Source of the DNA: Opisthorchis felineus | Lineage: Eukaryota; Platyhelminthes; Trematoda; Opisthorchiida; Opisthorchiidae | Reading direction: 5' to 3' | DNA: 64,000 bases | NCBI GenBank assembly: GCA_004794785.1 | Contig: SJOL01007141.1 | Span: 1,937,459-2,001,458 of the forward strand | In this document: piece after piece, positions 10,533-22,913 of the stretch | Layout of the letters: each line of letters begins with the position of its first letter | How positions within the stretch are numbered: the stretch's first letter is position 1 | Notes under the pieces: generated by a model | Database searches by the model: none | What the model was told of the DNA's origin: nothing | What the model saw: the letters and a program-made list of their open reading frames with translations, nothing else | Translations under genes and position numbers: made by a program

Positions 10533-13097
10533 GTTTAAATGCCTACATCCTCTCAAGGGGTGTCCATCGTTCCAATTTAAATACACCAAGTTCCTGATAG
10601 TTAAGCAATATCCTGCGGTTTCTTAGCGTGCTCTCATGGGAGGCGATCGAGATTTTTCATCAAATGATTGATCGCCCATATATTTAGCCTTCCGTAACCG
10701 AGTCTTCCCTTTTTTCACCGCAAAGTTGACAGAGTTTGACGGTCTGGGTTGATCTCATTGTGTCTGCTGATAGAGTTCTCAGTTGAGTACCACGCCTGCG
10801 TAAATGCGCATTACCCCTAGACCTTTGTTCGGGTTACTATATGGAATTGGCTACTCTTTGAGTTTTTGTCCTCCCGGATATTAATGTACGGAGCAGATGC
10901 GAATCGATCATGTGTCCCAGCGACAAATCGTTCACGCCGTTACACACAGCAGGACATATAACACTTTCCCGTGAAGGAAATGTTGCGTCGAAAAATTCAG
11001 GGTTGCAGAAACCTCCCAAAGAAACCATTCCTTAGGAGCTCACAGAAAACCTTTCCGCTAGACTTCCTCCCTCTCAGAGGACCACAGTGTATCATCCCAG
11101 AAGACACGAATTTTTTTTCAACCCTCAAAAAATATTATCCTGGTCTCAAGCCGTAAAATAGATTAAAACCTCATATATTTCAAAGTTCCCATGAAATTTC
11201 TGAAAGAAATGAGTTGAAAAATTCAGGCAGACTAATCCATAACCCCTAGACTAATCAAAAGCGGGTTAAGCTTACCGAGACATTAATGATAAGTCCTAAA
11301 TAGGAACCCCATTTTTCGCTAAGCCGTGAAAGTCCTCTCGCGTAGTACTAGATAAGACCCAGCTGTGATTTGAAGTGCAACTTTTTAAAACATTCGAGGC
11401 TTACGGTTGCCAGTATGCGATATTTGCGAATTGCATAAAATGTTTAGCCAATCGTTGATTTTCTTGAACGATGCTGAGCAAGTCAGTGCAGCTCGAATAT
11501 ACGCAACGATAGGTTTCTTAGCTATCACCCTGTGATGGGAGCTTGCTTAGGGCAGTACTCAAGGAAAGATGGCTAAACGCTGTTTTCCAAGTTGTCATGC
11601 TTGAAAGCTAGCCTTGTTACTGCTGAAGCTTAAGACGAAAGCCTTGACTCCCGACACAACGAACGTGGCTTTGAAGTGGCCAGAATTGAGCCTGTATTAG
11701 GCGGGATCCAAGGGCATATAAAAAATCTAAGATAACTTTCCTAAAAAAACTATATGTAAAGGTATAGTAAATCACATCCTGTATTCTTTACGTCATTCGT
11801 TTTACCGGGCAATGCAGAAATTGCTTTAAATCAATGGACAGAAATTCTGATGAGTAATAAAGTTGGTGGGACATCACAACACCTATATAAACAGATAAAC
11901 GCACTTGTAGGCTACTGGTTATCTTGCCTCAAGTTTTTTCGTATTACCTCACTTTTCCGGGCTTGTACAAGGATGGTGGTTGTAACTGTTACCCCTGAAA
12001 GTAGACCACTTTTAGGAGAGGTCATGGTAACTCGTATTGCTGTCTTCAGGAAAATGCTGTTATTAAGCCCATCTCCCCATAGATTTCCTCTATCAGAGTG
12101 TGCAGAGTTCTCAGCACTTCACTTATGATGCTTTAGGTCATTTTTCCGAACACAACAATGGACCTGATGACTATCTCGCCAAAAAAACAGAGCCATTGAG
12201 AAGGTCCTTTTTGTATTCGCATTTTTGAATCCATCTTTTAAGCTATGTTCTGATAGCTGTGAAAGAATTTATGAAGTATACATGAAATAAAGAACATATA
12301 AAGAATACACTGAACCACGCAATTTTTGCTGGAAGCATCACAAACTGTGATCATTTGATTGCACGGATTGCACAGATAACAGTTTGTCTGAGCTGACCTG
12401 ACCCCTTTTCACTGACGCCTCCAAGAGTTTAAATTGACATTTTTACCCTGTAGTAGTGAAGACAAAACTTGGTTTTTCACTCCAAACCTCTGACTTCTGA
12501 GGTAAAATCGATCCTACCATACCGTCAAATTTCCTACACTATCCCAGTTTTGACTGATGGCTGCATTGTTCCTGAGGCTTGGGTCAGTATCATGGGCTGA
12601 TTTTCCAACCAACATACCAAGAATTTCCGGACGCATGTTATTACGTAAGCTTTAGATCACCTCTACATTCCTCTTCACGTATGTGTAGAGCAAGGAGTTT
12701 GATCCGGTGCGATTCTCACGAGTTTCGTTCGAATGCTTTCATTCTCTACGGTTAAGCATATCAGCTGCGCCTTTTGTTCACTTTGAGTGGAACCCAGCTG
12801 AGCATTGTGACCATGTTCTCACAACGAGACATGCTTAGTTCAGATGCCTAACTCCGAATGCGTCTTGTTGCCATTGGGTAGCGGACAAAGAGAGATTCAG
12901 CTTCGTCCTAATATAGCTTCAGGAAAGAAAGCCACACATTCTCACTTCATGTGAAAAGTTCGTGTCTGTGACTAATATATTTAGTTGAAATTCGTTCTAG
13001 CGCGCACTCGCCACGCACGACTGCCAACAAACTAGTCACTGCAATATCAGCGGAATAAATACCTTTTTATGCACTATTTCTGTTTCATCTACGTCAG
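10533..13097. other. probable intron of gene U1
   Basis: AT-rich sequence without recognisable repeats or further exons. The open frames here (for example 11850-12128) lack splice context and motifs. Confidence 0.5.
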
Positions 13098-13243
13098 ACG
13101 ATTTGCAGACACCATTTTCTGATTCAACTTCTCGTCCAAAGTCAAGAACTGTGTTCAACCTGTCGCCTACTTTGTGCTTACCGCCATTAACCAATCTGGT
13201 TCCCGGAGAATGTACGTCTCCGTCCAGTACTGCAAATTATATG
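13098..13243 (+). CDS. exon of gene U1, Ser/Pro-rich linker
   Basis: The acceptor ..cactatttctgtttcatctacgtcag and donor ATG|GTAAGC are both strong. The 146 bases are open in one frame (2 nt + 48 codons). The peptide starts DLQTPFSDSTSRPKSRTVFN and continues Ser/Pro/Thr-rich, suggesting a disordered, possibly phosphorylated linker. It joins the preceding exon in phase and ends in phase 0. No family identified. Confidence 0.6.
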
Positions 13244-14288
13244 GTAAGCATCGTATTGCTGCTTCTTGAACTATATTTCTGTATACATTGACTGGGTACA
13301 GATTGGCAGTGCTAAAGCTTGTAATAAATTTCCTTGAAATGCATGATATCCATTGATTCATCCATGCCTTCGGTCACTAAGACTTGCGTTATTGAAATTA
13401 CAACCTTTAAGCAAGTCATACAGCGGGCAAATGTCTATGCGCTTTGTATTCCAGTCTATGGACCGGAAACTTCAGCCATCTTTAACCTGAGTGCCCTGTG
13501 ACCACTCGAGCAAATGGAAGGTGAGGTCTAGAATGAATGGAAGGCCTAAGCAGTCATCGTTTCCACCGAATACTAAGGTGATTTTCCGCAGTGACACAGA
13601 TGCATGTTTCTTGTTTCCCACATAGGCCTGGGCTACACTGTAAGTTGAACTTCCGGAGAGATAGAGGAAACATCGACGGACAAGTAGTTGTTCGACTGTT
13701 CCTAAGGGCCACTTATAATGTATCTATTCTAATCAGTTGGATTCCATCGAAAAGTCGTTGTTTCAGAAAGAGTTTCTAAATAATCGGCAGATTTGTCTTT
13801 CTTTATAAAGTTTCTTTCCTCAGGGCTAGTGCATAATTTGACAGGTCAGTCAAGTTTTAAGATTGAGGAAGGAACACTCAGCGAGATCTCTTCCGACTAT
13901 CGGTGTTGAGTGTTGGGAAAAACTTCTTTTTGGTTAGTGTTGATGACTAAGTGTTACGACTGATAGATTCGGGTATGTTTATATGGGACCACATCGATTC
14001 GGTTAACGACTGTACTAACAACGCAGGGCAGTCAGGCTGAGCCAAATCCAGCTTCCCAGTTAAAACTATTTACGCTAGGCTTTGCTACTTCCATCACTTT
14101 TGTCACTAGGTGTTTTGGTTTGAATCTTGATCAGTATCTCTATATTTAGTGAATTTAGTGTGTACCGTGCCCAGTGAATGTCCCTAACTGCCAAGTCCCG
14201 AAAGTTCACTTGTTTTTTGGGGGTTTTCCATGCTTAAATGCCGATGTGCAGTCCTCTGGCTGTTTATCTAACGTTAACTTTTGCGCAG

Positions 14289-14408
14289 TCTTTATGTTAT
14301 TTCGCAAGGGCAGTCCCTAGTCCAGGAGGTGACCTTCCAAGTGCTTTAACAACCGATGCTTGTTTGATAGAGCTGGCTAATAAAATCCGCATAGATGTGG
14401 GCTATTAT
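14289..14408 (+). CDS. probable exon of gene U1
   Basis: A good acceptor with a branch-point-like ctaac upstream (..tctaacgttaacttttgcgcag) precedes exactly 40 codons, ending at TAT|GTAACT. Both ends are phase 0, which fits between the exons at 13098 and 17596. The peptide includes PSPGGDLPSALTTDACLIEL and looks coding. The donor is only moderate. Without this exon the neighbours would still join in phase, so it could be an alternative (cassette) exon. Confidence 0.4.
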
Positions 14409-15392
14409 GTAACTTCTGATCTAATCAGGCTTCCCGAGCGGTTGTGAATCTACAGGTGAGGTCGAAAACACACCTCCATAGGAAAACCAACTCGAGTGAT
14501 ATGAAAAATCCGGTTTTGAAGAATGTTATTCTTTGCACTGGTGTTGCAATTCATTGTACAAAACTACTCCGTGAGTCTGGAGTGTGGAGTGAAAGAAAAG
14601 GTGGTTTTAGCTATTATTGAATGTAGGAAGTTGGCATTGTCGAGAATATATCGCTTGATGGTGGTGGAGATGTCTTATATTTTGCGTAACTATTGCACCT
14701 CAGATGTCGAGATTTCACCAAAACATGTAAAGCAAAGTCTTACTGTTAGCAAATGCTGGATGGCCGTAATGATTTTAGACTTTCAGGTGAAAAAATGAAC
14801 AAAATGGATGTAATATGGTGGTAATGATGAAGTGCAGCGTAAGATCTGTAAAGAATTCGTTCTGCTGTCAATATGGAAGGACTTTTGGGCCCAAAGAGGC
14901 CATATAGAATGCAAACTGAGATAAGGTTAGCCTGTAACTATTGCCAAGATCCGCCTGAATCCACACATTATAGGGTTTACCTTCCTTGCTAATGCATAGC
15001 GTTTTGGATGCTCACAGATTCCTGAAAGCCCACCCAGTCAGTGCAGCTCATACCAGTGCTGCCGTACAGTACCCGCCATACTGTCAGCTTTGCAGTGATG
15101 ACCTTACAAACCACACATCCGAAGATCACTGGGATCGTACCATATTATCGATAGTAGGAAGATCATCTTGGTGGAGTTCGGGGATTGAATGTCTTCACTC
15201 CATCTGGCCTATCAGCGAAACGCACGGTTAGACAACTTAAGTTTCCACCTTGATTCACGGTTCTTATGGCTGCTCAGTGGAGTTATCCAAATGCCCGTAA
15301 GAATAACCCGTCACTCGGATCAGGTCACAAGCCCACATATCGGTTTACTACTCATCAACAAGACCAGTATAAACAAGAGTTTCTGATATATT

Positions 15393-15560
15393 CAGCTGAG
15401 TTTCTCGTCAAAAACAACTCGTATGCAAATGAGAGCATTTGGAGAGATCAGTCCTTCGTGTTTATGTATATTAGGCCGAACTCTTCCAATCTTATTGCGC
15501 CATTCTGGTATTACTACCTTTTGTGTAAAAGGAATTTCGACTAGCGACCAAAAATCAGCT
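15393..15560 (+). repeat. dispersed repeat Z, copy 1
   Basis: Matches the reverse complement of about 21560-21745. Shared blocks include CAG(C/T)TGAGT.TC.CGTC, TGCAAATGAGAG(C/T)ATTTGG and downstream T-rich sequence. Class unknown. Confidence 0.45.
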
Positions 15561-15599
15561 GATTTCTGCTTCTCTGGAGAATGTTTCCGTGAGCTTCCT

Positions 15600-16080
15600 A
15601 CACAAGGTTAGATTGGGACGTGTAGAACACTGCTCTGAGGAGTGGTTAACAATCCATACTCAAGCTCATCGCTGGCCACTTACGTTGCCCGTATAGCTCG
15701 TTCTAGTTTCATTTGGTGTCCAGTTCTTTTCTCTGAGGACTGTTTGAATGTGAAGGGCAAACTTTGCTGGTGTGGCTTATATACGTATAATCGCTGATGA
15801 TCTCGAAAGTTTTACTCGGGTATCGCACTTCCCCTGTATCAACTGAAGATAGATCCTTATGTTGTAACATGTCTCGGTATGGCTCTCCGCGATTTGATTT
15901 ATCCCAATGTTCCAGTACCAAAGCCTGCCTGTTTACGCTACGGCAACACCCAGAGGAGTTGGTACTCTAAAAGTGCAGATCCTGTCCAAAGATTCGGACG
16001 AGAATGACCGCACTCAATCGCCCGAAATTTCATGTTCTATTTTTCGGCACAACACAGATCAACACCCCAACTTCGTACTC

Positions 16081-16083
<3 letters not shown>
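15600..16083 (+). repeat. dispersed repeat X, copy 2
   Basis: Second copy of the repeat at 7150-7660, in the same orientation. It ends in the (AT)n tract starting at 16085, just where copy 1 ends in GGACATACATGT. An AT-rich or microsatellite 3' end fits a retroposed element. Its open frame at 15907-16194 aligns with the one in copy 1. Confidence 0.65.

Positions 16084-16084
<1 letters not shown>

Positions 16085-16112
<28 letters not shown>
16085..16112. repeat. (AT)n microsatellite, 28 bp
   Basis: Uninterrupted AT dinucleotide repeat abutting the 3' end of repeat X copy 2. Confidence 0.95.
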
Positions 16113-16115
<3 letters not shown>

Positions 16116-17595
16116 AATCGATAAATTGCAGTGGAATCTCGTTCAGAATAAAACTCAGTGTTCAGAGGACAATTCGTGGTTGGTAAGGCACTAATACGGA
16201 GTGTGAGGGTCACCTGATTCTTTCACTTGACTGGTCGGCTTCGATATGTAACAAAACACCCGTAACCAAAATGCCCAGCTCAGCAAACAGAACAACAACT
16301 TGATTCTGAAATTATGTACCCAAAGATGTATCGACTCGACGCAGTATGTGAGATATTTTCCAGCTATATTATGGTGTTTTTGTGCTCCGAATTGACCGCA
16401 GATTTTCGCCCTCTTACCTACATACCGCAATCCATGAGGATGGTATTTTTCTGGTTATATTACAGACATTCCAGAACGACAAGTTCCAGTGTTCTCCACC
16501 ATAGGAGCGTAGTTTACAAATGACCGGGTCAGGACTACAATGTGCAGTTGAAAAACGCCGTACGGTCGTACCTCTTGACGTCTGTGGCTATCATATAAAT
16601 TTATGAGAGACTTATGGCTCATATCTACCCTCAGTTTGAGCGTGCTTCAGAACTGTTGTCCATGAATTTAACTGAATAGATCGGATAGAACCTCCAACTT
16701 GTTTGTAACCAGATGCATATCTTGAATCAAGTTTGTGGTATTCTTGATCGTCGCAGAACAAACAAGAGCACTCGAAAATGCCTGAACAAAGAGGCTACGA
16801 TATTTCTGGCACATCTGTGGATCTGGCAGTACGTTTTTTTGCAAATGCTTCGTCTGTCAGTGGAACGATGCATTCAGTGCTCAACATTCCCTGTTAGCAA
16901 CACGACATCATTGCGAAATGAGGAATAATTCAATGGCTGCCAAATCTATGAAGTTGATCGCTTCGTACTTATGTCTTATGATCCCAAATCATTTACTTAA
17001 ATCAAAATGCTCCCCGGCCATCTGTTTGCACTGCAGCACTCTATTCTGTAGAATGTAAGGTAGACGTCGTTCGTCTCATTATGAGTTCACCCATATGCTC
17101 CAATTTTGATGGACCGCGTACACGTTGCCTCCAACGTGAACTCCGGAAAAGAAACCGAGTGGTGGGAGACGTATTGGCTATTGTCTGGGTCCGTCTCGAC
17201 CTATCCACTACCCAGAATATTGTTCATCAGAAAATTGCGAACACAAAGTGTAGTAAGTGGGGCAGCTTCATTATGTTGGAACCACGTTAATCTTCGTTCG
17301 GTGAACGGCGACGCTTGAAAGACTGACCAGTATTCTAGAAGCTGCAAGGTCCTAAATACATACAGTGCGGTGAGTAATTACCAGCCCGTGACACTACCCT
17401 GCAAAAAGTACGAACCAAACAGCCGTGTACAATTAAGTTTGGACTGCAAATCGCCTTGCATGATTCCACCGCTTTTGGGTTCATTTGTGTCGAAATACTT
17501 AGATCTGATTTTCCTTCATTCATTCATGAAACATTGAGTAGTCAGTAAGTGATGCTTTCCGAGGACTTTCACTCTCCACGATCCGTGTGCGAAAG
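16113..17595. other. probable intron of gene U1
   Basis: No repeat or exon recognised. Open frames in this stretch lack splice context. Confidence 0.45.
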
Positions 17596-17804
17596 TTATC
17601 ACAATATTCTAATTCAGTGGAGCCTAGTTCCTCTATTTCGTTTTCCCTCATAATGGCCAAAACGTGTCACCCCGATGTGGTTCTGTCTGAACGGAATGAA
17701 ACCTCGAGTACCAGCGCACCATGTACTCCGGACAATGCACGATTACAGCGAATAACCTTGAGTGATATTACTAGGAATTTCATGACAGCACATGATTTTC
17801 TACC
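17596..17804 (+). CDS. exon of gene U1
   Basis: 209 bases open in one frame (69 codons + 2 nt), with donor CC|GTAAAA. The acceptor ..ccgtgtgcgaaag is weak but gives phase 0, matching the previous exon; an alternative acceptor (..ttctaattcag at 17616) would break phase. The peptide is Ser-rich at first, then contains TPDNARLQRITLSDITRNFM, which looks like a structured helical segment. No family identified. Confidence 0.5.
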
Positions 17805-18087
17805 GTAAAACCCTCCAGCGAGCATCCGAGCACTTTTGCTTATCACTGGAAGCCTACTAGTGTATCTGGCATTGAAAATTTATGCTGTCTCATTAATGTT
17901 TCAATCATTCAGTGAGTCAAATTACATGAGCACGCGTCCCTGCCCCAACCCCGGATCACGGGGTTGCGTCTGGAACTAGTTTGGTCAGTGGATACGGCGG
18001 GCTAGTACGATTAGATGACTAAGTAGCTGACCCTTGAGAAACGGTAGCGCATGAGTTGAACCTCTACCATTTTGTCTCCAGTTCGGG

Positions 18088-18393
18088 TGTAACGGTGGGT
18101 ACTACTGATGACGCATGCGAGTAGTATGTGTGTTCTCGTAACTTCGCCTTGATCTAATGGAAGGTGGGATTTATTATGGAATTTGTGGAACTGCTTTGCA
18201 GTTTTTGCTTGCAATTGTGCGATAGTCAATGAATATCCAGGAGAGTTTAAGAAGACGCGTTCAAGAAGAAGACGGATCTTCAGTTTTTAAAGACAACGTG
18301 CAAATGAGAGTTTTACTTGCCTGTCCAATAGTCTCTAACTGTTTAGTTGGCGTTTTCGTGATAACTCCGCAGCGAAAGGCTTTCCTCCTTACG
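18088..18393 (+). mobile_element. solo LTR of a Ty3/gypsy retrotransposon
   Basis: 306 bp beginning TGTAACGG and ending CTCCTTACG, clearly homologous to the 307-bp LTR at 63399-63705 (TGTAACGG...CTCCTTACA), which abuts a gypsy integrase C terminus. The TGTAA/TTACA ends are the short inverted repeats of an LTR. No internal sequence is attached on either side. The flanks CGGG (18084-18087) and TGGG (18394-18397) may be a decayed 4-bp target duplication. It lies in an intron of U1. The last base has mutated from A to G. Confidence 0.85.
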
Positions 18394-19889
18394 TGGGTAG
18401 CCGTATTAAATGTTCCACAAATGATCAGAATTGTGCGATATAATGTCGGGATGTAATATTAGGTATTCAGGAACCATTGTTTGGTCGGAAAACGGTTCTA
18501 TTTTTCTCTCCATCTAGTGCGAAATGCGCAATAACGCTGTCTCGATAATGCCAAGAGGCTGACAAGTGAAGTGTTTACGTTCCCGTTGTGTGTGTATGTG
18601 TGACATTCCCACGTTTGTGTAAAATCAAATCCCTCAGCACCCACTAAATCCTAAATGCTGGAAGCTCACCCACATGGACTTACAGAAAGTGTAGAAGACA
18701 TTTAAGGGGAATTACAGAACCAATGGCCCAAAACCGAAAGAATAAAGAACCGATTCAAGTTGTCGGCATGTCCTCCTCTAAACTTTCAGCAGCAAGGCTA
18801 AGTCATCCACAGAAACTATCAAGAAGTTTATACCCACGTTCAACGCTGATTTAGTCCTCCACCTGAAAAGGATCCAGTATATTATTTCTCTTTCTACCTT
18901 CAAACCCAATCGACCTGGTAAATTACGTGAACTGACGAAAGTCAAAAGAGAACACTTGCCCAGTGACAGGTTAAATTTTATGAATAGGTATTCAGGCTAA
19001 GGTGAGTGTTTAGGGCTCAGATTTCGAAAGTGAGAATTTTTTCATTGATCCTTTATGTTTCCAGTACTTTGTCTCCAAGGCGTGCCTCACTGTAGGTAGT
19101 CATATTCATTGGTCAAGACTGATCAGTACCCGACTCGGAATGAACATTGAATTACTCTGGTGCGATTGTCCTTTGATAGGTTAGTTTCCTGTCGGGTACA
19201 AACGTCTCAGCCTCAGAGCTGTGATGCTTCTCGGCCACGCAGGCAGTTGTCTTTGCAAAACGCCCCGGTATTTTTCACTGGATGCTTCGAAAAACTGCAA
19301 ATGAATCTATAGAACTAGGAAGACGACGTGAAGTGTCTCAAGCTATGCTCAACCGGTGGCACTTATCAGAATACTGTAACACAACATCAAGTCATCTCCA
19401 ACGCGCTATTCATTTGAATACAGTGCAGCTGCGGCTGCCTGCTTTTAAAACTGTCCTAACGAAACGTGTGGCACCGAATTCATGGATGGACGTTTGGATG
19501 TGTATTTGCTATGGGAGCTGATATAGACTGACTCATTTTCGATATCATCTTCAATACTTACATACAGATCAGTGTGCGCCAAGTAAGCCAAAATGTTATG
19601 CCTTCCAAGATGATTTACGTCACAAGCGGTAAGAATGGCACCATGGTGCAGTTTATCATATAAAGACTTGAAAGTTCAGCTGCTGGGTACTGGATGCAGA
19701 AGCCAAGACGTTCCAATCTCCACCCTGGAAATGCAGCCCTGTAAAGCTTTCACTCACTGAGGAAAGTGAATGTATGCATGGGACAGCTAATGGTAGAATG
19801 AGCCATTTTAACTGGTCGTCCACCTGCCACATACTGATTGAAGAAGAGCGCCTAAACTATAACCAGTCAATACGTAATGCACTACTCAT
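18394..19889. other. probable intron of gene U1
   Basis: No confident element. An open frame at 19282-19521 has a mildly coding-like composition but no splice signals of quality. Confidence 0.4.
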
Positions 19890-19982
19890 GAGGTTGCTGA
19901 AAATTCTTCGACAGCCCATGACCGGTTTCGCCCTTCTTGGGGCTCATCGGGTAGGCGCAGTCCCCGAGTTTCCGTTAGCCTT
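19890..19982 (-). ncRNA. hammerhead ribozyme, type I, 93-nt repeat family
   Basis: Reading the minus strand: core CCGATGA (19944-19950; consensus CUGANGA, one change), then a perfect stem II GCCC/GGGC with loop CAAGAA (19930-19943), then GAAAC (19925-19929), then CCGGTC with the expected cleavage after GTC. Helix III is minimal and lacks a loop. Outer stem I arms start AAGGCTAAC and end GCAACCTC. The unit is exactly as long as those at 40158-40250 and 40388-40480, with conserved flanks (ACTACTCAT on one side, TATGTTCTACTTGAA on the other). The U-to-C change in the core would probably weaken cleavage. Confidence 0.8.
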
Positions 19983-20511
19983 ATGTTCTACTTGAAACCA
20001 GTCAACTTCCGTCTGGGTGTTTTCTTCATGGAGATCTCATCATTTCCAACAGGAAGAAATTCAGGATTTGTAAACTTATCTCATTGAGAATGTCTTCTTA
20101 TGAGAGGAACATTTCATCAGCGTTACCATTATTATTATCATCACACAGTACGCCGAATGACGCTGGTTTGTCTGTGAAAATTCACGCGGCTGATAATTTC
20201 CAACATAGGTGATTCACTGCCCCTGAGTTTCAGCTTTACAAGTAAAAAATTCTTTTCTAAATTACCACTATTCACAGTTAGTCATCCTGAATAACGGTAT
20301 TTCAAGCGGTAACCTCACAATCATCTAGTTTAGTTGGAGATGACACGTGGGGATGTCACTCGGTTTAAATTCATTCAATTTCGTGCCCGGAAATGATGGT
20401 TTTCAGATTCTTTCAACCGCCCTACGTTTTCAACCACATGTGACCTGCTTCTCTACCACTTTCTACATTCACAAAAAAACCTTTTCACTCACTCCTCCGA
20501 AAGGGTCGTAG

Positions 20512-20703
20512 GGCGAGCTATTCAGGGCAAGAGGAACAACCAAATGGGCGACCAAATTCCCGAGTTCCGGATGGTCTGCACCTTCCACAAAAGCATCCAG
20601 CTGATAGTCCTGCCTCCACTGATGAGCCCTGTCGTGACTACCGGATGCGGCCTCCAATTCCTCAACGGGACCATACGGCTATCAGTCGACACAACTTCAC
20701 TAG
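20512..20703 (+). CDS. exon of gene U1, Pro/Ser-rich
   Basis: 192 bases open in one frame (1 nt + 63 codons + 2 nt), ending at a consensus donor (CTAG|GTGAGT). The acceptor ..cactcctccgaaagggtcgtag has its pyrimidine tract slightly upstream. The peptide includes EEQPNGRPNSRVPDGLHLPQ and DYRMRPPIPQRDHTAISRH, a typical disordered, Pro-rich linker. Both junctions are in phase with 17596-17804 and 21012-21165. Longer frames on either strand here are shadows. Confidence 0.6.
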
Positions 20704-21011
20704 GTGAGTTGGAACTGGTGGACATTGTTTCGACAGTAGTTTCCTTTGGGAATTACTGGTACCAGACGGGAACGACTGCATTCATTCTATACGTTTTATC
20801 ACTGGTATGTCTGTCGGCAAATATGACCAATTTACGCCATACAGGGGAGCAACGCCAACAGTGACTTACTCAGTTAACAGTTTAATATATCCGGTTCCAT
20901 TAAAGAACAGGCTTAAAACAAACAGCAATTGCATAACCGATTTAAAGCCGGCAAGTAACACGACACAATTCACCGACATTTTACATGTTTCTTTCCTCGA
21001 CCAATTTTTAG

Positions 21012-21165
21012 CACTCTGTTCGAGGATACCGAAGATACTGTCCATCGGCTGCAAGACGCAACAGAAACGCGTACTTCGGTACCCCTTATACAAAAACCCG
21101 AAGAATGTGACCGACTAACACTACTTGAGGATCGGATACGGAGTCTGGAACTCAAGCTAAAGGCA
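21012..21165 (+). CDS. exon of gene U1, coiled-coil segment
   Basis: A strong acceptor (..catgtttctttcctcgaccaatttttag) and a consensus donor (GCA|GTAAGT) enclose 154 bases open in one frame (1 nt + 51 codons). The peptide starts TLFEDTEDTVHRLQDATETR and ends DRIRSLELKLKA, charged and heptad-like, suggesting a coiled coil. It ends in phase 0, as the next two exons require. Confidence 0.65.
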
Positions 21166-21559
21166 GTAAGTAGACGTGGATGGGCACATGCATATCATAA
21201 TCGACCGATTTCACTTCGAGTTTTATTGCGGGATGCTAACAGTGAATTTACTCTTAACTCGACAGCTAGCAACTGTCTGATTGTAATCGTAGTGAATTTT
21301 GCAATCATACGGCATGCATGAATTTTGGCAACTTAGAATACAAACCAAGATATAAGGATCCTGGGTGGATTTTTTCGTACATAAGGGTTAATCGCGAGCC
21401 GCCAGGTAAGACGGGAGAGGTATAGAAGCATCGGCCTATTTGAAAAGGTAAGGTAGTTCAGAACAACCTCAGAAAAGGTTGACCCAGTTTTTCTACTGTT
21501 TAAGTTGATAGACTAGATTGGGCGCAAATTTAGTTGAACATAATTAAGCCATTCGAAGA

Positions 21560-21745
21560 GTCTGTTCGGACGAAGATAATTAAAGCGAAGCTTGGTGTCA
21601 CAGTGAAGTCCCGCCAAATTAGGCGGTAATTAGAACGTGTTACACGTAACATTTTGAAGTGTTGAAAACAAAGAAACATTATCTGCACCCACCAAATACT
21701 CTCATTTGCACACGACTTTGATGTGGACGGGAGACTCAACTGAGT
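21560..21745 (-). repeat. dispersed repeat Z, copy 2
   Basis: Inverted relative to 15393-15560. The minus strand reads CAGTTGAGTCTCCCGTC, then TGCAAATGAGAGTATTTGG, and later a CGCCTAATTTGGCGGGAC palindrome. Class unknown. Confidence 0.45.
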
Positions 21746-22913
21746 TCAGCTGAAACTTGTTTATGGTGGTCTTCTTCAACTAAATGGAACGCGCAAGGTC
21801 ACCCGATGCTTCCGTTTGTACGATACTAGGCGCAACACACTAAGCTTAAGTGCTTTATAAGTAGTGCGTTGCATTTAGAACAGTGCCATTAATTTCTCAC
21901 ATTACAAAATAATGAACAGAGGGCGGGCCAGCGAAAGACTTCGGGAGCACAATATTCCAGAGAATTACGGATTATGGAATGCGCGCAGTGGTGAGAAAGT
22001 TGGGGTTACTGCTACAATAGGACGGAGATATTTTGCGACTAACAGTCCGCAGTTTGAAAGATGATTTATTTGACATTAGTCCAGGTGGCGGAACATCTGA
22101 TGGAAAAAATTCTTTCGGCTTACACCACCAACACATCCTTGCACGAGATTCAGAAAAGCACCTTTAACAAAGGTCAAGCAGAACAAAAAAACTAAATTCG
22201 GTGCGAAAATACGAACGTCCTAGGAGAATGAAGGTGAAACGACTTGGCGTTCTGTTCTTGAAGAAGGGACTCTGGTGACCGTGATAAGTCAACCACTAGA
22301 GGCAAACGAAAGTAGCCTCTCCAAAACCATGGCCTTCTAAATAACGAGACTTATGCGTGTTAGGTCCAATCCGACTGCATATATCAGTAGTCTCATGTCA
22401 ACGCCGCTTTGTTTAGGCGAACTCATTTCCAAGGTCACCAAACACCGATACTGCTATCTTCAGTTTGCATCCGAAAATCCAAAAGAAATGCGGTACTGTT
22501 TTTCCCTGTGCGGAGGAATAATGATAAACTTTCTGCTGTACACAGTAAACTATCAGTCGTAAACTGACAGATGTGGATGCTTACTTAGAATGTGCCTGTA
22601 TAGGCTTATGACCAATCAATTTTCCGATCAGCCAAATCCATTTCAGAACTGATTATCATTCTTGGAACAGTTATTGGTGCTAAATTATACGGTCATGCAA
22701 GTAGGTCATGGTCATATTGACTACAGTAGGGAGACAAGTGAAAAATGTGGGCGTGAACCACGGCCGTAGTGCGACATAATTGTTCTCTTTCTTGATGTCT
22801 TTTTTGAAAACACCTTTATTTCGTCGTAACCCGAGTAAACTCATATGTACTTTGGCGTTGTTAAACTGCGGATGGATGATATTCGTTTTATCTGACTGCT
22901 GTTCCCGCTCCAG
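21746..22913. other. probable intron of gene U1
   Basis: No repeat or exon recognised. Confidence 0.45.

Noticed and set aside
18011..18456. Frames at 18011-18229 (-) and 18229-18456 (+)
   Set aside because: Both fall largely within the solo gypsy LTR, which is non-coding.
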